From contig NZ_JANHMQ010000001.1 of NCBI RefSeq assembly GCF_024609325.1, forward strand, positions 372,001 to 436,000: DNA of 64,000 bases. Reading direction: 5' to 3'. Positions 19,417 to 28,975 of the stretch are shown piece after piece. The notes below the pieces were generated by a model, which had not been told where the DNA came from, did not search any database, and saw only the letters and a list, made by a program, of their open reading frames with translations. This DNA comes from Geothrix fuzhouensis (GTDB lineage Bacteria; Acidobacteriota; Holophagae; Holophagales; Holophagaceae). The translations under genes were made by a program, and so were the position numbers. Numbering within the stretch: the stretch's first letter is position 1; each line of letters opens with the position of its first letter.

Positions 19417-20187
19417 TCAAAGCCGCCGGAGGATTCGCTCGATGCTGGTCGCCTTGCGGCCCTCGGTGGTGACCAGCACCGCGTGGAGCTGCAGGTCACC
19501 TTCGGCGACTTCGTACTTGGGACGTTGCACCCTGAGGAAGCGGCCGATGCTGGCTTCTTTCTTCATGCCGATGACCCCGTCGTAGGGGCCGGTCATACCG
19601 ATGTCGGTGACGTAGGCTGTGCCGCCAGACAGCACCTTGGCGTCCAGGGTGGGCACGTGGGTGTGGGTGCCCAGGACGGCCGTCGCCCGGCCCTCCAGGT
19701 GGAAGCCCATGGCCTGGGCCTCGCTGGTGGCCTCGGCGTGCATGTCCACGATCACGAGGTCGGCTCGTTCCTTCTGGAGGATGCTGTCCACGCCCCTGAA
19801 GGGGCAATCGCAGGCGGGCATGTGTACCCGGCCCATGAGGTTGATGACGAGCACCTCGGCGCCAGAAGGTGTGTGCAGCTTCACCCACCCGTTCCCTGGC
19901 GTGTCGGGGGGGTGGTTGGCGGGTCGCAGCAGGCGGGGTTCCTGGCGGAAGTAGCTTTCGATCCCCTTCACGTCGAAGGCGTGGTTGCCCGTGGTGATGA
20001 CGTCCACGCCGAAGCGGTCGAACCACTCCCGGGCGATGGTGTCGGTGATGCCGTGGCCGTGGGCGGCGTTCTCGCCGTTCACGATCACGAGATCAGCCCC
20101 GGTCTCCCGCCGCAGCTCGGGCACGAAGGCCTCCACCAGCCGCCGTCCCGGTTCCCCCACCACATCGCCCAGCGCCAGGATCTTCAT
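19417..20187 (-). CDS. ymdB: YmdB-family metallophosphoesterase (TIGR00282)
   Basis: Calcineurin-like phosphoesterase (256 residues) of the YmdB family, whose Bacillus member hydrolyses 2',3'-cyclic nucleotides and affects RNA turnover and developmental choices. The binuclear metal ligands are all visible: LGDVVGEPGR at the N-terminus, IVNGENAAHG, VITTGNHAFD, IVDMHAEATSE and LGTHTHVPT. The C-terminal strand FLRVQRPKYEVAEGD completes the family pattern. The ATG is at 20187; the ribosome-binding site is weak (CCCTGG). It converges with aqpZ and is upstream of the TonB receptor gene, separated from neither by much, but a terminator at 20206-20233 separates it from the receptor transcript. Confidence 0.9.
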   Translation of the reverse strand: MKILALGDVVGEPGRRLVEAFVPELRRETGADLVIVNGENAAHGHGITDTIAREWFDRFGVDVITTGNHAFDVKGIESYFRQEPRLLRPANHPPDTPGNGWVKLHTPSGAEVLVINLMGRVHMPACDCPFRGVDSILQKERADLVIVDMHAEATSEAQAMGFHLEGRATAVLGTHTHVPTLDAKVLSGGTAYVTDIGMTGPYDGVIGMKKEASIGRFLRVQRPKYEVAEGDLQLHAVLVTTEGRKATSIERILRRL

Positions 20188-20205
20188 GGAACCAGGGTAA
20201 ATGAA

Positions 20206-20233
20206 AAAGGGCGGCGCTGGTGCGCCGCCCTTT
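20206..20233 (-). terminator. Rho-independent terminator of the TonB receptor gene
   Basis: Perfect 12-bp stem AAAGGGCGGCGC / GCGCCGCCCTTT with a TGGT loop. On the minus strand it is followed by a T-run (TTTTT), 20 bp past the receptor stop codon. Confidence 0.88.
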
Positions 20234-20253
20234 CGTGGGTGGGACAGGTTCAG

Positions 20254-23157
20254 CTAGAACGCGAGCCTAGCGCCGAGCTGGACCTGACGGGCCGAGCCGA
20301 TCCAGTTCTGCTGAGCCTGGAGGTTCGGTGCGGCATCTATCGACGCGCTCGTGGGCCGGTAGGACAGGTAGGTGTCCTGCCGGTTGAGGAGGTTGAAGAT
20401 ATCGGCGGAGAGGGTGGCCTTCACCTTTCCGTAAATCTTGAAGTCGCGCCGCAGGCCCAGATCCATGTAAAGCACGGAGCCGGCCCGCTGGGTGTTCCGT
20501 CCCGAGTCCTGGCCGTTGACGAAGTAACGGTCATTGCCGGTGTTGCGATCCCCATTCACATCCTTGGTGTACATCAGGGTGTAGGGATTTCCGGTCTGGT
20601 AGCGGAGGGAGAGGGAAGACAGGATGCCAGTGTAGTTCTTCTCCAGGTAGCTCACGTACCCGGTCAGCACTTGACGCCGGTCAGTGTCCGCGTAGCCCCA
20701 CTGACCGCCCAGGTTGGCAGGGTCCTGGATGCTCACGCCAGAGTAGTTGCGCTCGTTGGAGTCACTGTCCTTGTTGATGCTGTAGGTGTAGTACAGCTGA
20801 GCGTCGAGGGCGCTGTCGTCCTTGTGGTACTTCAGGCTGACCGTGTAGGCATGGTAGATGCTGGTGGCATCGGACATGTAGTAGCCCATGCGCAGGTAGT
20901 TTGCATTGGGCCGGGTGCTCGAATAGAGGATGCGGCCCTGGGCGCTCACGCCGGTGGGGGCGCCGAGGTTCAGGTCAGCCGTGCGCTCCAGCTGGTTGCC
21001 CTTCGCGTAGGTGCCCGACACGCCCAGCACGATGTCCCGGAAGAAGGGACGCTCCGCGCCCAGGTTGACACGGTCGGTGTAGGGATTCTTGAAGTTCTGG
21101 GAGAAGGACCAGATGTCGACCGTGGGGGTCGTGGCGCCGGTGGGGAAGGAGGGGAACCAGAAGAGGTTGTTGGGATCGAAGGAGGCGCCGCGGGGGATGC
21201 CGAAGGTGGCAGCCTGGGCGGGTTGGAAGTCCACTGAGCCGGTCCGCATGCTGTTCGCCGCGTAGACCTGGTAAAGGAAGACGGAGGGTGTGGTGCTCAC
21301 ATATCGACCAAGGCTGCCGCGAACGACCGTCTTGCCCTGGTCGAAGGCGGGGGTCCAGGTGAAGGAGACCCGGGGTGAGAACTGGCTGTCGTTGGGAATT
21401 CGGGCCGTGAGGGGCATGGACGCGGCAAGAGGATTGCTGAAGTCCAGGATGGCGTAATCAGGATTCTCTTGGCGGTCCCAGCGCAGGCCGAGGCCCAGCT
21501 TGAAGGTGTCCGTCAGGCGCCAGTCGGCCTGGACGAAGGCGGCTTCCTGTTTCTCCGTGGCGCTGAACTGGCCCGCCTGCTGGACGGGGCCGCTCAGGCC
21601 GAAGTTCTGGCGGTAGTAGGACCAGTTGCCGGCCCGGTAGTTGGCCAGAGAGCTGAAGCTGTAGACGCCGCGCCAGTTGCCGGCGAAGAACTCAGAGACA
21701 TCGATGCTGTTGTAGTCAAGGCCGGCCTTCACCTGGAGGGTGGGCGTGACGTAGCTGATGTTCTCCTGGATCTGGGTGCGCTTGGTGTTGTAGGTGCGGT
21801 CGAAGGGGTAGGCGCCGAAGTAGCCGACGTTGGAGATGCTGACTTCAGGCGTGGTGGAGTAGGGTGTCCGGGGCATGTCGTCCTTGGTGTAGTTCACCCG
21901 GACTTCATTCAGCCAGTTGGCGTTGATCACCCAGTTCCACTGCAGCACGTAGGAATCCGTGGTGATGGTGTCGGACGAGAGGTTCTCGTAGGCGGCCATG
22001 GCGCCCGCGCCCACATCGCCGCTGAACTTCGAGTGGTTGATGCGCAACTGGAGGTTCTGGTCGACGTTGATGTTCCAGTCAAAGCGGGCGAACATCGTGT
22101 CGGAATCACCCTTGCTGGAGTAGTTGCCCGCACGGGAGATCAGGGCGGCATCGTTGGGGTAGGTGGCGGCATCCAGGGTCACGGGGGTATTCCCACCCCA
22201 GACCTGGTTGGTGGGAGTCTTCAGGCGCTGAGCGTCGTAGGCCACGAAATAGAAGAGCTTGTCCTTGAGGATCGGGCCCCCCACGCTGAACCCGAACTGC
22301 TGCTGGTCGAAATCGCCCACAGGATTCCTGGTGATAGCGCCGCTGGGCTGAACGAGGGTCGGACCCGCAGCGACCAGGCTCTTGGGGCGCTTGTAGTAGA
22401 AGAGGCTGCCAGTGAGGTCATTGGTGCCGTTCTTGGTGATGGCGTTCACGTAGCCGCCACCCATGCGGCCGAACTCGGCGCTGGCACCGTCGGTGATGAC
22501 CTGGTACTCGCGGATGGCCTCGATGGAGATGGTGAAGGGGGTCTTGCCTTCGCCGCCGCCGACCGCTCCGCCGAAGAAGGGTTCGTTGTTGTCGCCCCCG
22601 TCGATGTTGATGGAGGTGTTCACCCCCCGCTGTCCCGCGATGGCAAGGTTGTTACGGCTGCCTTCCACCACGACCTGGGGGGCCAGGGTGGCGAGGTTGG
22701 TGAAGGACCGGTTGAAAACGGGCAGCTCAACCAGGTTGTCCGGGGAGATGATGGCGGCGGCACTGGCGCGCTCGCTGTCCACCTGCGAGGACACGGCCAC
22801 CACTTCCACCACGGCGCCGGTGATGGGGGCCAGCCTGATGGTCAGGGGGGCGGCGTCGCCCAGGTTCAGGTTCACCTTCACATTGCTGGCGGTCTGGAAC
22901 CCGGCCTTGGTGACGGTGACGTTGTAGGGGCCAACGGGCAGCAGGGTGGCCAAATAGCGGCCTTCGCCGTTGGTCTGCAGGGTGCGGGTGAGGCCGGTTT
23001 CAGTGTTCCGGATGACCACCGTGGCCCCGGTGATGCCAGCGCCAGAGTTGTCCAGAACACGGCCACCCAGTTGGGTGGAAACACCCTGGGCCATGATGGG
23101 GGCGGCTGCCACGAGCAGGGCCACAAGGGATGAGCCGGCGAAATGCCTTGATCGCAT
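20254..23157 (-). CDS. TonB-dependent receptor, Oar-like with carboxypeptidase regulatory domain
   Basis: A 967-residue outer-membrane receptor. Signal peptide at residues 1-24 (RHFAGSSLVALLVAAAPIMAQ), then a carboxypeptidase-regulatory-like beta-sandwich (GGRVLDNSGAGITGATVVI to about residue 115), the plug with RNNLAIAGQRGVNTSINIDG and IEAIREYQVI, and a large barrel ending in QVQLGARLAF with terminal Phe. Proteins with this layout are abundant in Acidobacteria and in Myxococcus (Oar) and carry large substrates or assembled complexes; the ligand is unknown. The start at 23157 follows GGAGG. It is divergent from the S55 gene and ends in its own terminator. A GSGGTSG-type TonB box cannot be picked out with confidence. 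Confidence 0.9.
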   Translation of the reverse strand: MRSRHFAGSSLVALLVAAAPIMAQGVSTQLGGRVLDNSGAGITGATVVIRNTETGLTRTLQTNGEGRYLATLLPVGPYNVTVTKAGFQTASNVKVNLNLGDAAPLTIRLAPITGAVVEVVAVSSQVDSERASAAAIISPDNLVELPVFNRSFTNLATLAPQVVVEGSRNNLAIAGQRGVNTSINIDGGDNNEPFFGGAVGGGEGKTPFTISIEAIREYQVITDGASAEFGRMGGGYVNAITKNGTNDLTGSLFYYKRPKSLVAAGPTLVQPSGAITRNPVGDFDQQQFGFSVGGPILKDKLFYFVAYDAQRLKTPTNQVWGGNTPVTLDAATYPNDAALISRAGNYSSKGDSDTMFARFDWNINVDQNLQLRINHSKFSGDVGAGAMAAYENLSSDTITTDSYVLQWNWVINANWLNEVRVNYTKDDMPRTPYSTTPEVSISNVGYFGAYPFDRTYNTKRTQIQENISYVTPTLQVKAGLDYNSIDVSEFFAGNWRGVYSFSSLANYRAGNWSYYRQNFGLSGPVQQAGQFSATEKQEAAFVQADWRLTDTFKLGLGLRWDRQENPDYAILDFSNPLAASMPLTARIPNDSQFSPRVSFTWTPAFDQGKTVVRGSLGRYVSTTPSVFLYQVYAANSMRTGSVDFQPAQAATFGIPRGASFDPNNLFWFPSFPTGATTPTVDIWSFSQNFKNPYTDRVNLGAERPFFRDIVLGVSGTYAKGNQLERTADLNLGAPTGVSAQGRILYSSTRPNANYLRMGYYMSDATSIYHAYTVSLKYHKDDSALDAQLYYTYSINKDSDSNERNYSGVSIQDPANLGGQWGYADTDRRQVLTGYVSYLEKNYTGILSSLSLRYQTGNPYTLMYTKDVNGDRNTGNDRYFVNGQDSGRNTQRAGSVLYMDLGLRRDFKIYGKVKATLSADIFNLLNRQDTYLSYRPTSASIDAAPNLQAQQNWIGSARQVQLGARLAF

Positions 23158-23335
23158 AAGAAGTTCCTCCGTATGCCAAAAGAATAGCCACGGGTGGTAT
23201 CGCATTAAAAGGGATCCGTTGGTCAAGGAACGAAAAAGTCACAAATAGCACTTGGAATTCACAGGGGCGCCGGCCGGCGGCCGTCCCGGATTCCGGGACA
23301 GTCCTGCTAGGCTTCATTTATTCCTTGAGATATCG

Positions 23336-25075
23336 ATGAGACTGGTCGCCCTCGCCTTCGCCCTCCTTTCCCTGGCTCCCCTGGCTGGCCAGGGGCCCGC
23401 CACCCTGGCCGTTTCCGAGATCCGGTCCGGCATGAAGGGCTATGGCCGGACCGTGTTCCAGGGCGGGAAGATCGAGCGCTTCGATTTTGAAGTGCTGGGG
23501 GTGCAGCGGAACGCAGCGCCAGGCAAAAGCCGCATCATGGTCCGGGCTTCGGGTGGGCCTTTGGCGGACACGGGCATCCTGGCCGGCATGAGCGGCAGCC
23601 CCTGTTACATCGACGGGAAGCTCATCGGGGCCTTGAGCACGGGCATCCTCTTCGAGAAAGAGGCCATTGGCGGCATCACCCCCATCGCGGAGATGTTGGA
23701 CCAGCTCCGGGATATCCCCGAGACCGCACCGAGCCGCACCCCCCTGATCCTGCCCAAGCTGGAGCCGCCGAAGGTCCTCAAGGCCGCGCTTTCCGGAAAG
23801 ATGCTCGACTTCCAGACCCTGATGGGAGAGGCGGATCCTCAGGCTCTTCCGATGTCCATTGTTGGCAGCGCCCTGGGACCTGAGGCGCAGCGACTGTGGG
23901 CGGGACTTCCCATCGCCTTCGTCGCCGCGCCGATCCTGTCCGGAGGGCGGGAGGAGGCCAGCCCCATCGAACCAGGTGGCATGGCGGCCATCACCCTGAT
24001 GCAGGGGGACCTGGACTTGGCCGCGGCGGGTACCATCACCTTCATTTCGGGAAAGCGGGTGCTGCTCTTTGGGCATCAGCTGTTCAACCTGGGCGCGGTG
24101 GACCTGCCCCTTTGGTCCGCGACCGTGGCCAGCACGGTCGCCAGCTACCAAAGCTCCTTCAAGATGGCCATGCCGGTGGCACCGATCGGCGCCCTGCGGT
24201 TGGACCGCAGCTCCGGCGTGGCGGGCCTGCTAGGGGCCGAGGCGCACATGGTGCCGTTGCGGATCGGCCTGAACCTGGCGGGCAAACGCACCCTGAATTT
24301 CCGTTTCGAACTGATGGACCATCCGGTAGCCACGCCAGCCCTGGTGGCCACGGCCGTGGCCCAGACGCTGGATGCCCATACCCGGGGTCTTGGACTCCAG
24401 AGCCTGTCCATGCAGGGCAACATCAAGCTCGCTGGGCAACCCGCCATCCTGATCGAGAACGTCATCGCCGACTTGAACCCCTCGCGCATGTCCCAGTACA
24501 TCGGGGCCATGCTCCAGGCGATCACCCTCAATCCCTTCGAAAAACCGGTGTTCGAGGGCATCTCCCTCACCATCAAGGCGGAGGAACGGCTGGACCTGTC
24601 AGGCATCGCCGGCGTACGCCTGCTGAAGGCCCGGGCCAAGCGGGGCGAAGTACTGCCGGTGCTCGTGACCCTCCAGAACATCCAGGGGGTGCGGGAGACG
24701 GCCACCTTCAACATTCAGGTTCCCTCCTCGGCCGCCAAGGGCAAGGCCACCCTCATGGTGGGAGACGGCTTCAGCCTCATGGCCGCCGATCCGGACGAGC
24801 GCATGATCGAGGTGGCCAATCTTGGGGATGTGGTGCGCCTCCTGAACGGAGCCCTCCGGAACAACCACGCCTACGCGCTGCTGGTGCAGAGCCAGCCCGG
24901 AGCCGGGCTCCGCGGGAGCCGTATCGAGGGCATCCCGCCCACGGTGGCCAGTCTGGTCAGTGGCGATGGGGCGAGCAGCGACAATAAACTCCAGCGGCGC
25001 ATCGTGGGGCGGGCCGTCCTGCCCCTGGATCGCGAGGTAAGAGGTCTCAGCCAGCTGGAAGTTGAAATCGAGTGA
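23336..25075 (+). CDS. Secreted SpoIVB-type (S55) peptidase domain protein
   Basis: A 579-residue exported protein with a signal peptide (MRLVALAFALLSLAPLAGQ). The domain of the SpoIVB/S55 family is recognised by IRSGMKGYGRTVFQG, GMSGSPCYIDGKLIGAL with the probable catalytic Ser86, and GTITFISGKRVLLFGHQLF with the probable His247. In Bacillus SpoIVB the His motif precedes the Ser motif; here the order is reversed, as in other Acidobacteria and deltaproteobacterial members I recall. The remaining C-terminal 330 residues are beta-rich and uncharacterised. The start at 23336 gives a clean signal peptide. It overlaps the next gene by one base (TGATG), implying coupled synthesis of the two secreted proteins. 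Activity is inferred. Confidence 0.8.
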   Translation: MRLVALAFALLSLAPLAGQGPATLAVSEIRSGMKGYGRTVFQGGKIERFDFEVLGVQRNAAPGKSRIMVRASGGPLADTGILAGMSGSPCYIDGKLIGALSTGILFEKEAIGGITPIAEMLDQLRDIPETAPSRTPLILPKLEPPKVLKAALSGKMLDFQTLMGEADPQALPMSIVGSALGPEAQRLWAGLPIAFVAAPILSGGREEASPIEPGGMAAITLMQGDLDLAAAGTITFISGKRVLLFGHQLFNLGAVDLPLWSATVASTVASYQSSFKMAMPVAPIGALRLDRSSGVAGLLGAEAHMVPLRIGLNLAGKRTLNFRFELMDHPVATPALVATAVAQTLDAHTRGLGLQSLSMQGNIKLAGQPAILIENVIADLNPSRMSQYIGAMLQAITLNPFEKPVFEGISLTIKAEERLDLSGIAGVRLLKARAKRGEVLPVLVTLQNIQGVRETATFNIQVPSSAAKGKATLMVGDGFSLMAADPDERMIEVANLGDVVRLLNGALRNNHAYALLVQSQPGAGLRGSRIEGIPPTVASLVSGDGASSDNKLQRRIVGRAVLPLDREVRGLSQLEVEIE

Positions 25076-27207
25076 TGGGTATGAGACGAAAGGGTTCTAT
25101 GCGCTGGGTGACCATCCTTCTTTCCGCCGCCGTGGGTGTGGCTGCCCTGGCGGGCCAGCCCATGGCCACCTTCTCTGGGTTCAACGACTGGCTGGGCTCC
25201 GAGACCCGTGGCGTCCGCATCGGTGCTGACGGCCGCCTGCGCTTGGCGCCGAGCCTGCGTCGCGTGGGCCAGCTCCCCGAAGGTGTGATCTGGGCGGCGG
25301 TACCAGATGGTTCCGGTGGCGCCTACCTGTCTGCCGGTACCGAGGGCAAGCTGTTCCACTACACCGGTAGCCAGGTGAAGCCCCTGGGTCAGGTCAAGGG
25401 CGGCATCGTGTTCACCTTGGCGCGCCTGGGGCAGGATCTGATCGTGGCGCCCACGGGGGAGGGCAAGCTGCTGCGTGTGTCACCCAACGGCGACGTGAAG
25501 CCCTTCGCGGACATCGAGGCCCGAATCGTCTGGGCCCTGGCTGTGGAGGGGGATGCGGTGATCGCGGCCGGCGGCTCTGAGAAAGGTGCTGTGCTGGTGC
25601 AGGCCCGGGCAGGGTCCAGCCGCCGCCTGGCGGAACTGGCCGACGAAACGGCCTTCACTGCCCTGACGCCCGACGGGCAGGGCGGATGGTACCTGGGCAG
25701 CCACGGCCGGGGCCTGGTGCTCCGCTACAACCGCCAAGGCGACCGTTTGGAGACCCTGATGGACACGCCCTTTGAAGAGGTGCGTGCCCTGGCCGTGGTC
25801 GATGGGCAGCTCTACATTGGGGCTGACAACGGGCTCACACCCAAGTTCAGTACCGGACAATTGGAACGGCGGGAGGGCTACCTTCAGGCGGAAACCACCG
25901 TCGCCGCCCGTTCCGCGGTCATCCGCCTGGACAAGGAGCGCGTCCCCGAAACCCTATGGCAGAGCGCCCAGAGCCAGGTTTATGCCCTGGCCGCCTGGAA
26001 GGGGCAACTGCTGGTGGGCACAGGCAATCGCTCGCGCCTATTCTCGCTGCCCCTGGGTAAGGTTCGGGACACGGATCCTTTTGCCGTGGTGCAGGAACTG
26101 GGCACGGCCCAGGCCACGGCCTTCCTGCCCTCTGGTGGAGATCTCCTGGTGGTGGGCTCGAATCCTGCGGAGTTGCACCTGCTATCCGAGGCCCAGGCCA
26201 CCGAGGGCACGCTGGAATCCATGATCCTCAAGGGAGCACCTCTCGCGGACTGGGGCCGGGCCTACCTGGATGCGGAAACGCCCACGGGCACCAATGTGGA
26301 GTTCCAATTCCGCACCGGGAGCACCGAGACGCCGGATGCCACCTGGAGCCCCTGGACACCGCCCCTGCGCAGCGGCGAGCGACCGGCTCTGCCCCCCTCG
26401 CGGTTCGCCCAGTTTCGCCTGCGCCTCAGCAGCACCCGGGGAGGCGCCACACCGGTGGTGGAGACCGTCACCATGCACTGGGCCCATCGCAACCTGGCGC
26501 CAGTTTGGGAAGGTGTGGACATCATGCCGCCGGGCCTGATCATCACCCGCACCGCACCACCCGACGACATCGGCATTGAGCGGGTACCCCTGGAGACCCA
26601 GAAGCTCATTCCGGCCCTTGGCTACATGGGTGCAGAGAAGCGCAGCTTCCGTCGCGCCGGCCAGAGTTTCGTCTTCCGGGTGAACGATCCCAACGCCGAC
26701 ACCCTCGAGTTCACCATCCGGCTGGTGCCTGACCGGGGCGCGCCGCTCCTCCTGGAGAAAGCCTGGAAGGAGAAGTTCTTCAGTTTCGACACCCTGCCGG
26801 TGCCCGATGGCCGCTACCGCCTGGAAGTGACCGCCTCCGATGCACCCTCCGCCGCCTTCAATGCCGCCCTCACCAGCACCTGGCGCACGGCGCCCTTCCT
26901 CATCGACCACACGCCTCCGGTCATCTCCGAGCTCAGCGCGGCCTCCGAAAGCGAGGGCGCCCGGGTCCGGTTCGTGGCCCGGGACGAAACCTCCACCCTG
27001 AAGGAGGCCGCCATCAGTGCTGATGGCGAACATTGGCTCCAGATCGTGCCCGAGGACCGGGTGTTCGACCAGAAGGAGGAGCGCTTCGATGTGCTCGTGC
27101 CCCGCGACGCCTTGCGCGGCGACCGCGTCCTCGTCAAGGTTGCGGATCAGAGCAGCAATGAACAGACGGCAGCCGTGACGATCGGCGCCGCTGGCGCCAA
27201 GCGATAG
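25075..27207 (+). CDS. Secreted beta-propeller protein of unknown function
   Basis: About 710 residues. Positively charged start (RRKGSMR) and hydrophobic stretch WVTILLSAAVGVAALAGQ form a signal peptide. Residues 60-390 contain repeated strands with small-residue turns (PDGSGGAYLSAGTEGKLF, PDGQGGWYLGSHGRGLV, VVDGQLYIGADNG), typical of a beta-propeller. The remainder holds a WSPWTPP segment and two or more Ig/fibronectin-like parts (NDPNADTLEFTIRLV, DHTPPVISELS). No catalytic motif is visible. The ATG at 25075 overlaps the S55 stop (TGATG); ATGs at 25081 and 25099 are alternatives. Being coupled to the S55 gene, it could be its substrate, scaffold or partner (inference). It ends at a strong terminator. 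Confidence 0.75.
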   Translation: MGMRRKGSMRWVTILLSAAVGVAALAGQPMATFSGFNDWLGSETRGVRIGADGRLRLAPSLRRVGQLPEGVIWAAVPDGSGGAYLSAGTEGKLFHYTGSQVKPLGQVKGGIVFTLARLGQDLIVAPTGEGKLLRVSPNGDVKPFADIEARIVWALAVEGDAVIAAGGSEKGAVLVQARAGSSRRLAELADETAFTALTPDGQGGWYLGSHGRGLVLRYNRQGDRLETLMDTPFEEVRALAVVDGQLYIGADNGLTPKFSTGQLERREGYLQAETTVAARSAVIRLDKERVPETLWQSAQSQVYALAAWKGQLLVGTGNRSRLFSLPLGKVRDTDPFAVVQELGTAQATAFLPSGGDLLVVGSNPAELHLLSEAQATEGTLESMILKGAPLADWGRAYLDAETPTGTNVEFQFRTGSTETPDATWSPWTPPLRSGERPALPPSRFAQFRLRLSSTRGGATPVVETVTMHWAHRNLAPVWEGVDIMPPGLIITRTAPPDDIGIERVPLETQKLIPALGYMGAEKRSFRRAGQSFVFRVNDPNADTLEFTIRLVPDRGAPLLLEKAWKEKFFSFDTLPVPDGRYRLEVTASDAPSAAFNAALTSTWRTAPFLIDHTPPVISELSAASESEGARVRFVARDETSTLKEAAISADGEHWLQIVPEDRVFDQKEERFDVLVPRDALRGDRVLVKVADQSSNEQTAAVTIGAAGAKR

Positions 27208-27226
27208 TTGGTGCCGACTCAAAAAT

Positions 27227-27254
27227 AGGCGGGCCATCCGGCCCGCCTTTTTTT
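27227..27254. terminator. Bidirectional terminator after the propeller gene
   Basis: AGGCGGGCC / GGCCCGCCT stem with an ATCC loop, preceded by AAAAAT and followed by seven T. It serves the plus-strand secreted pair and also the converging crotonase gene. Confidence 0.9.
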
Positions 27255-27269
27255 GAAGGCAATGGACGG

Positions 27270-28046
27270 CTACAAACCCTTGAACTGGGCTTGGCGCTTC
27301 TCCATGAAGGCGCCCATGCCCTCCTGCATGTCCTGCGTGGCGGCCAGGAGGCCGAAGAGGGCAGCTTCGTACTGAAGGCCCTGGTCCTGGGGCATCTCGA
27401 TGCCTTCGTTCACGGCGGCCAGGGCGCTGCGCAAGGCCAGGGGGCCGCGCGAGAGAATGGTCTTGGCCAGCTTCTCGGCGGTGGCCTTCAAGTCGGCCTG
27501 GGGTACCACGCGGCTCACGAGGCCCATGCGGAGGGCGTCGGTGGCGGAGGTCATCTCGGCGCTGAGGATCATGTCCAGAGCCACGCCTTTGCCCACGAGA
27601 CGCGGCAGGCGCTGGGTGCCCCCGTAGCCGGGGATGATGCCGAGGCTCACCTCGGGCAGGCCGAACTTGGCGTTTTCGCTGGCGATGCGGATGTGGCAGG
27701 CCAGGGCCAGCTCGCAGCCGCCGCCCAGGGCGAAGCCGTTCACGGCGGCGATGACGGGCTTGGGCATGGCTTCGATGCGCTGGTAGACGGCCTGGCCACG
27801 CAGAGCCTGGACCCGGGCGCTGGTCGTGTCGAGAGTCTTCAGCTCAGCGATATCGGCGCCGGCCACGAAGGCCTTCTCCCCGGCGCCCGTCACCACCACG
27901 ACGCCCACGCTGGTGTCGTGTTCCAGCTCCGCGAAGACCTGTTCGAGCTCCTTCAACACCTCGTTGTTCAGCGCGTTGAGTTTCTCGGGCCGGTTGAGGG
28001 TGACCCAGGCGATGCGATCAGTTTTCTCTACGAGGACAAAGGACAT
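27270..28046 (-). CDS. Enoyl-CoA hydratase (crotonase)
   Basis: Hydrates trans-2-enoyl-CoA, most likely crotonyl-CoA, to the 3-hydroxyacyl-CoA. The 258 residues show the full crotonase signature: NRPEKLNALN, the oxyanion-hole region AFVAGADIAEL, GFALGGGCELALACHIRIA with the first catalytic Glu, and FGLPEVSLGIIPGYGGTQRL with the second catalytic Glu, so it is a true hydratase and not an isomerase-only relative. The start at 28046 follows AGGAG. It is divergent from nadC and converges with the secreted propeller gene, so it is transcribed alone. It complements hbd and the acyl-CoA dehydrogenase elsewhere in the window. Confidence 0.93.
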   Translation of the reverse strand: MSFVLVEKTDRIAWVTLNRPEKLNALNNEVLKELEQVFAELEHDTSVGVVVVTGAGEKAFVAGADIAELKTLDTTSARVQALRGQAVYQRIEAMPKPVIAAVNGFALGGGCELALACHIRIASENAKFGLPEVSLGIIPGYGGTQRLPRLVGKGVALDMILSAEMTSATDALRMGLVSRVVPQADLKATAEKLAKTILSRGPLALRSALAAVNEGIEMPQDQGLQYEAALFGLLAATQDMQEGMGAFMEKRQAQFKGL

Positions 28047-28093
28047 GGGGTCTCCTGGTTTGGGATCATTCTATGCTGAGTCTGGAGTGACCG

Positions 28094-28942
28094 ATGTTCC
28101 ATCCGCCGCATCCCGAGACCTACCGCGACCAGCTGCGTGCCTTCCTGCGCGAAGACTGGGGCACCCAGGACTGGAGCACCGCCGCGGTGCCCGACCGGCC
28201 CATGAGGGCCCGGGTGATGGCCAAGGGAGACCTCGTCCTGGCGGGACTCCCCATGGCGATGGAAGTCCTGAAATTGACTTGCACCACGCTGTCGGCGGAA
28301 CCAGTCCGTCACGATGGCCAGAAAATGGCGGCGGGAACTGAGGTGCTGCGGCTGCGAGGCTCAAGCCACGGCATCCTCCTGGCCGAGCGGGTGATGCTGA
28401 ACCTGCTCCAGCGGCTCTCGGGAACGGCGACTCTCACACGACGATTCGTTGATGCCATTGAGGGCACTGGTGCCTGCATCCTCGATACGCGCAAGACCAC
28501 ACCAGGCCTGAAGCTGCTGGAGAAGTACGCGGTCCGCTGTGGGGGAGGGGTGAACCATCGGCTGACCCTGGGTGATGGTGTGCTGCTGAAAGAGAACCAC
28601 CTCGCAGCCGCGGGCGGTGTTCGGGCCGCCGTGGAGGCCGCCCGGCATGCGGCGCCAAACCTGCTGAAAATCGAAGTCGAAGTGGAGACTCTCGGCCAGC
28701 TGAAGGCCTGCCTGGACTTGCCGGATGTGGACGGTGTCCTGCTGGACAACATGGCCCTGGAGCAGATGCGCGAGGCGGTAGCTCTGCGGGATCGCAGCGG
28801 ACGGCGCCTCTTCCTTGAGGCCAGCGGCAACATCACCCTTGAGCGGGCCCGGCCCGTGGCGGAAACCGGGGTCGATTTCCTCAGCGTGGGCGCCCTCACG
28901 CACAGCGCACCCGGGGCGGATCTCAGCCTGCGGATGGACTGA
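28094..28942 (+). CDS. nadC: Nicotinate-nucleotide pyrophosphorylase (quinolinate phosphoribosyltransferase)
   Basis: Converts quinolinate and PRPP to nicotinate mononucleotide in de novo NAD synthesis. The 282 residues show AERVMLNLLQRLSGTAT, ILDTRKTTPGLKLLEKYAV with the PRPP/quinolinate-binding Arg-Lys pair, CGGGVNHRLTLGDGVLLKENH, EVEVETLGQLKACL, VLLDNM and EASGNITLERA, all standard for NadC. The start at 28094 (MFHPPHPETYRDQL) lies 47 bp from the divergent crotonase start. No nadA or nadB is adjacent. It ends at a long bidirectional hairpin. Confidence 0.95.
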   Translation: MFHPPHPETYRDQLRAFLREDWGTQDWSTAAVPDRPMRARVMAKGDLVLAGLPMAMEVLKLTCTTLSAEPVRHDGQKMAAGTEVLRLRGSSHGILLAERVMLNLLQRLSGTATLTRRFVDAIEGTGACILDTRKTTPGLKLLEKYAVRCGGGVNHRLTLGDGVLLKENHLAAAGGVRAAVEAARHAAPNLLKIEVEVETLGQLKACLDLPDVDGVLLDNMALEQMREAVALRDRSGRRLFLEASGNITLERARPVAETGVDFLSVGALTHSAPGADLSLRMD

Positions 28943-28975
28943 CCGTCCTTCCAACTCCGCCCTGCTCGGTGGAGA

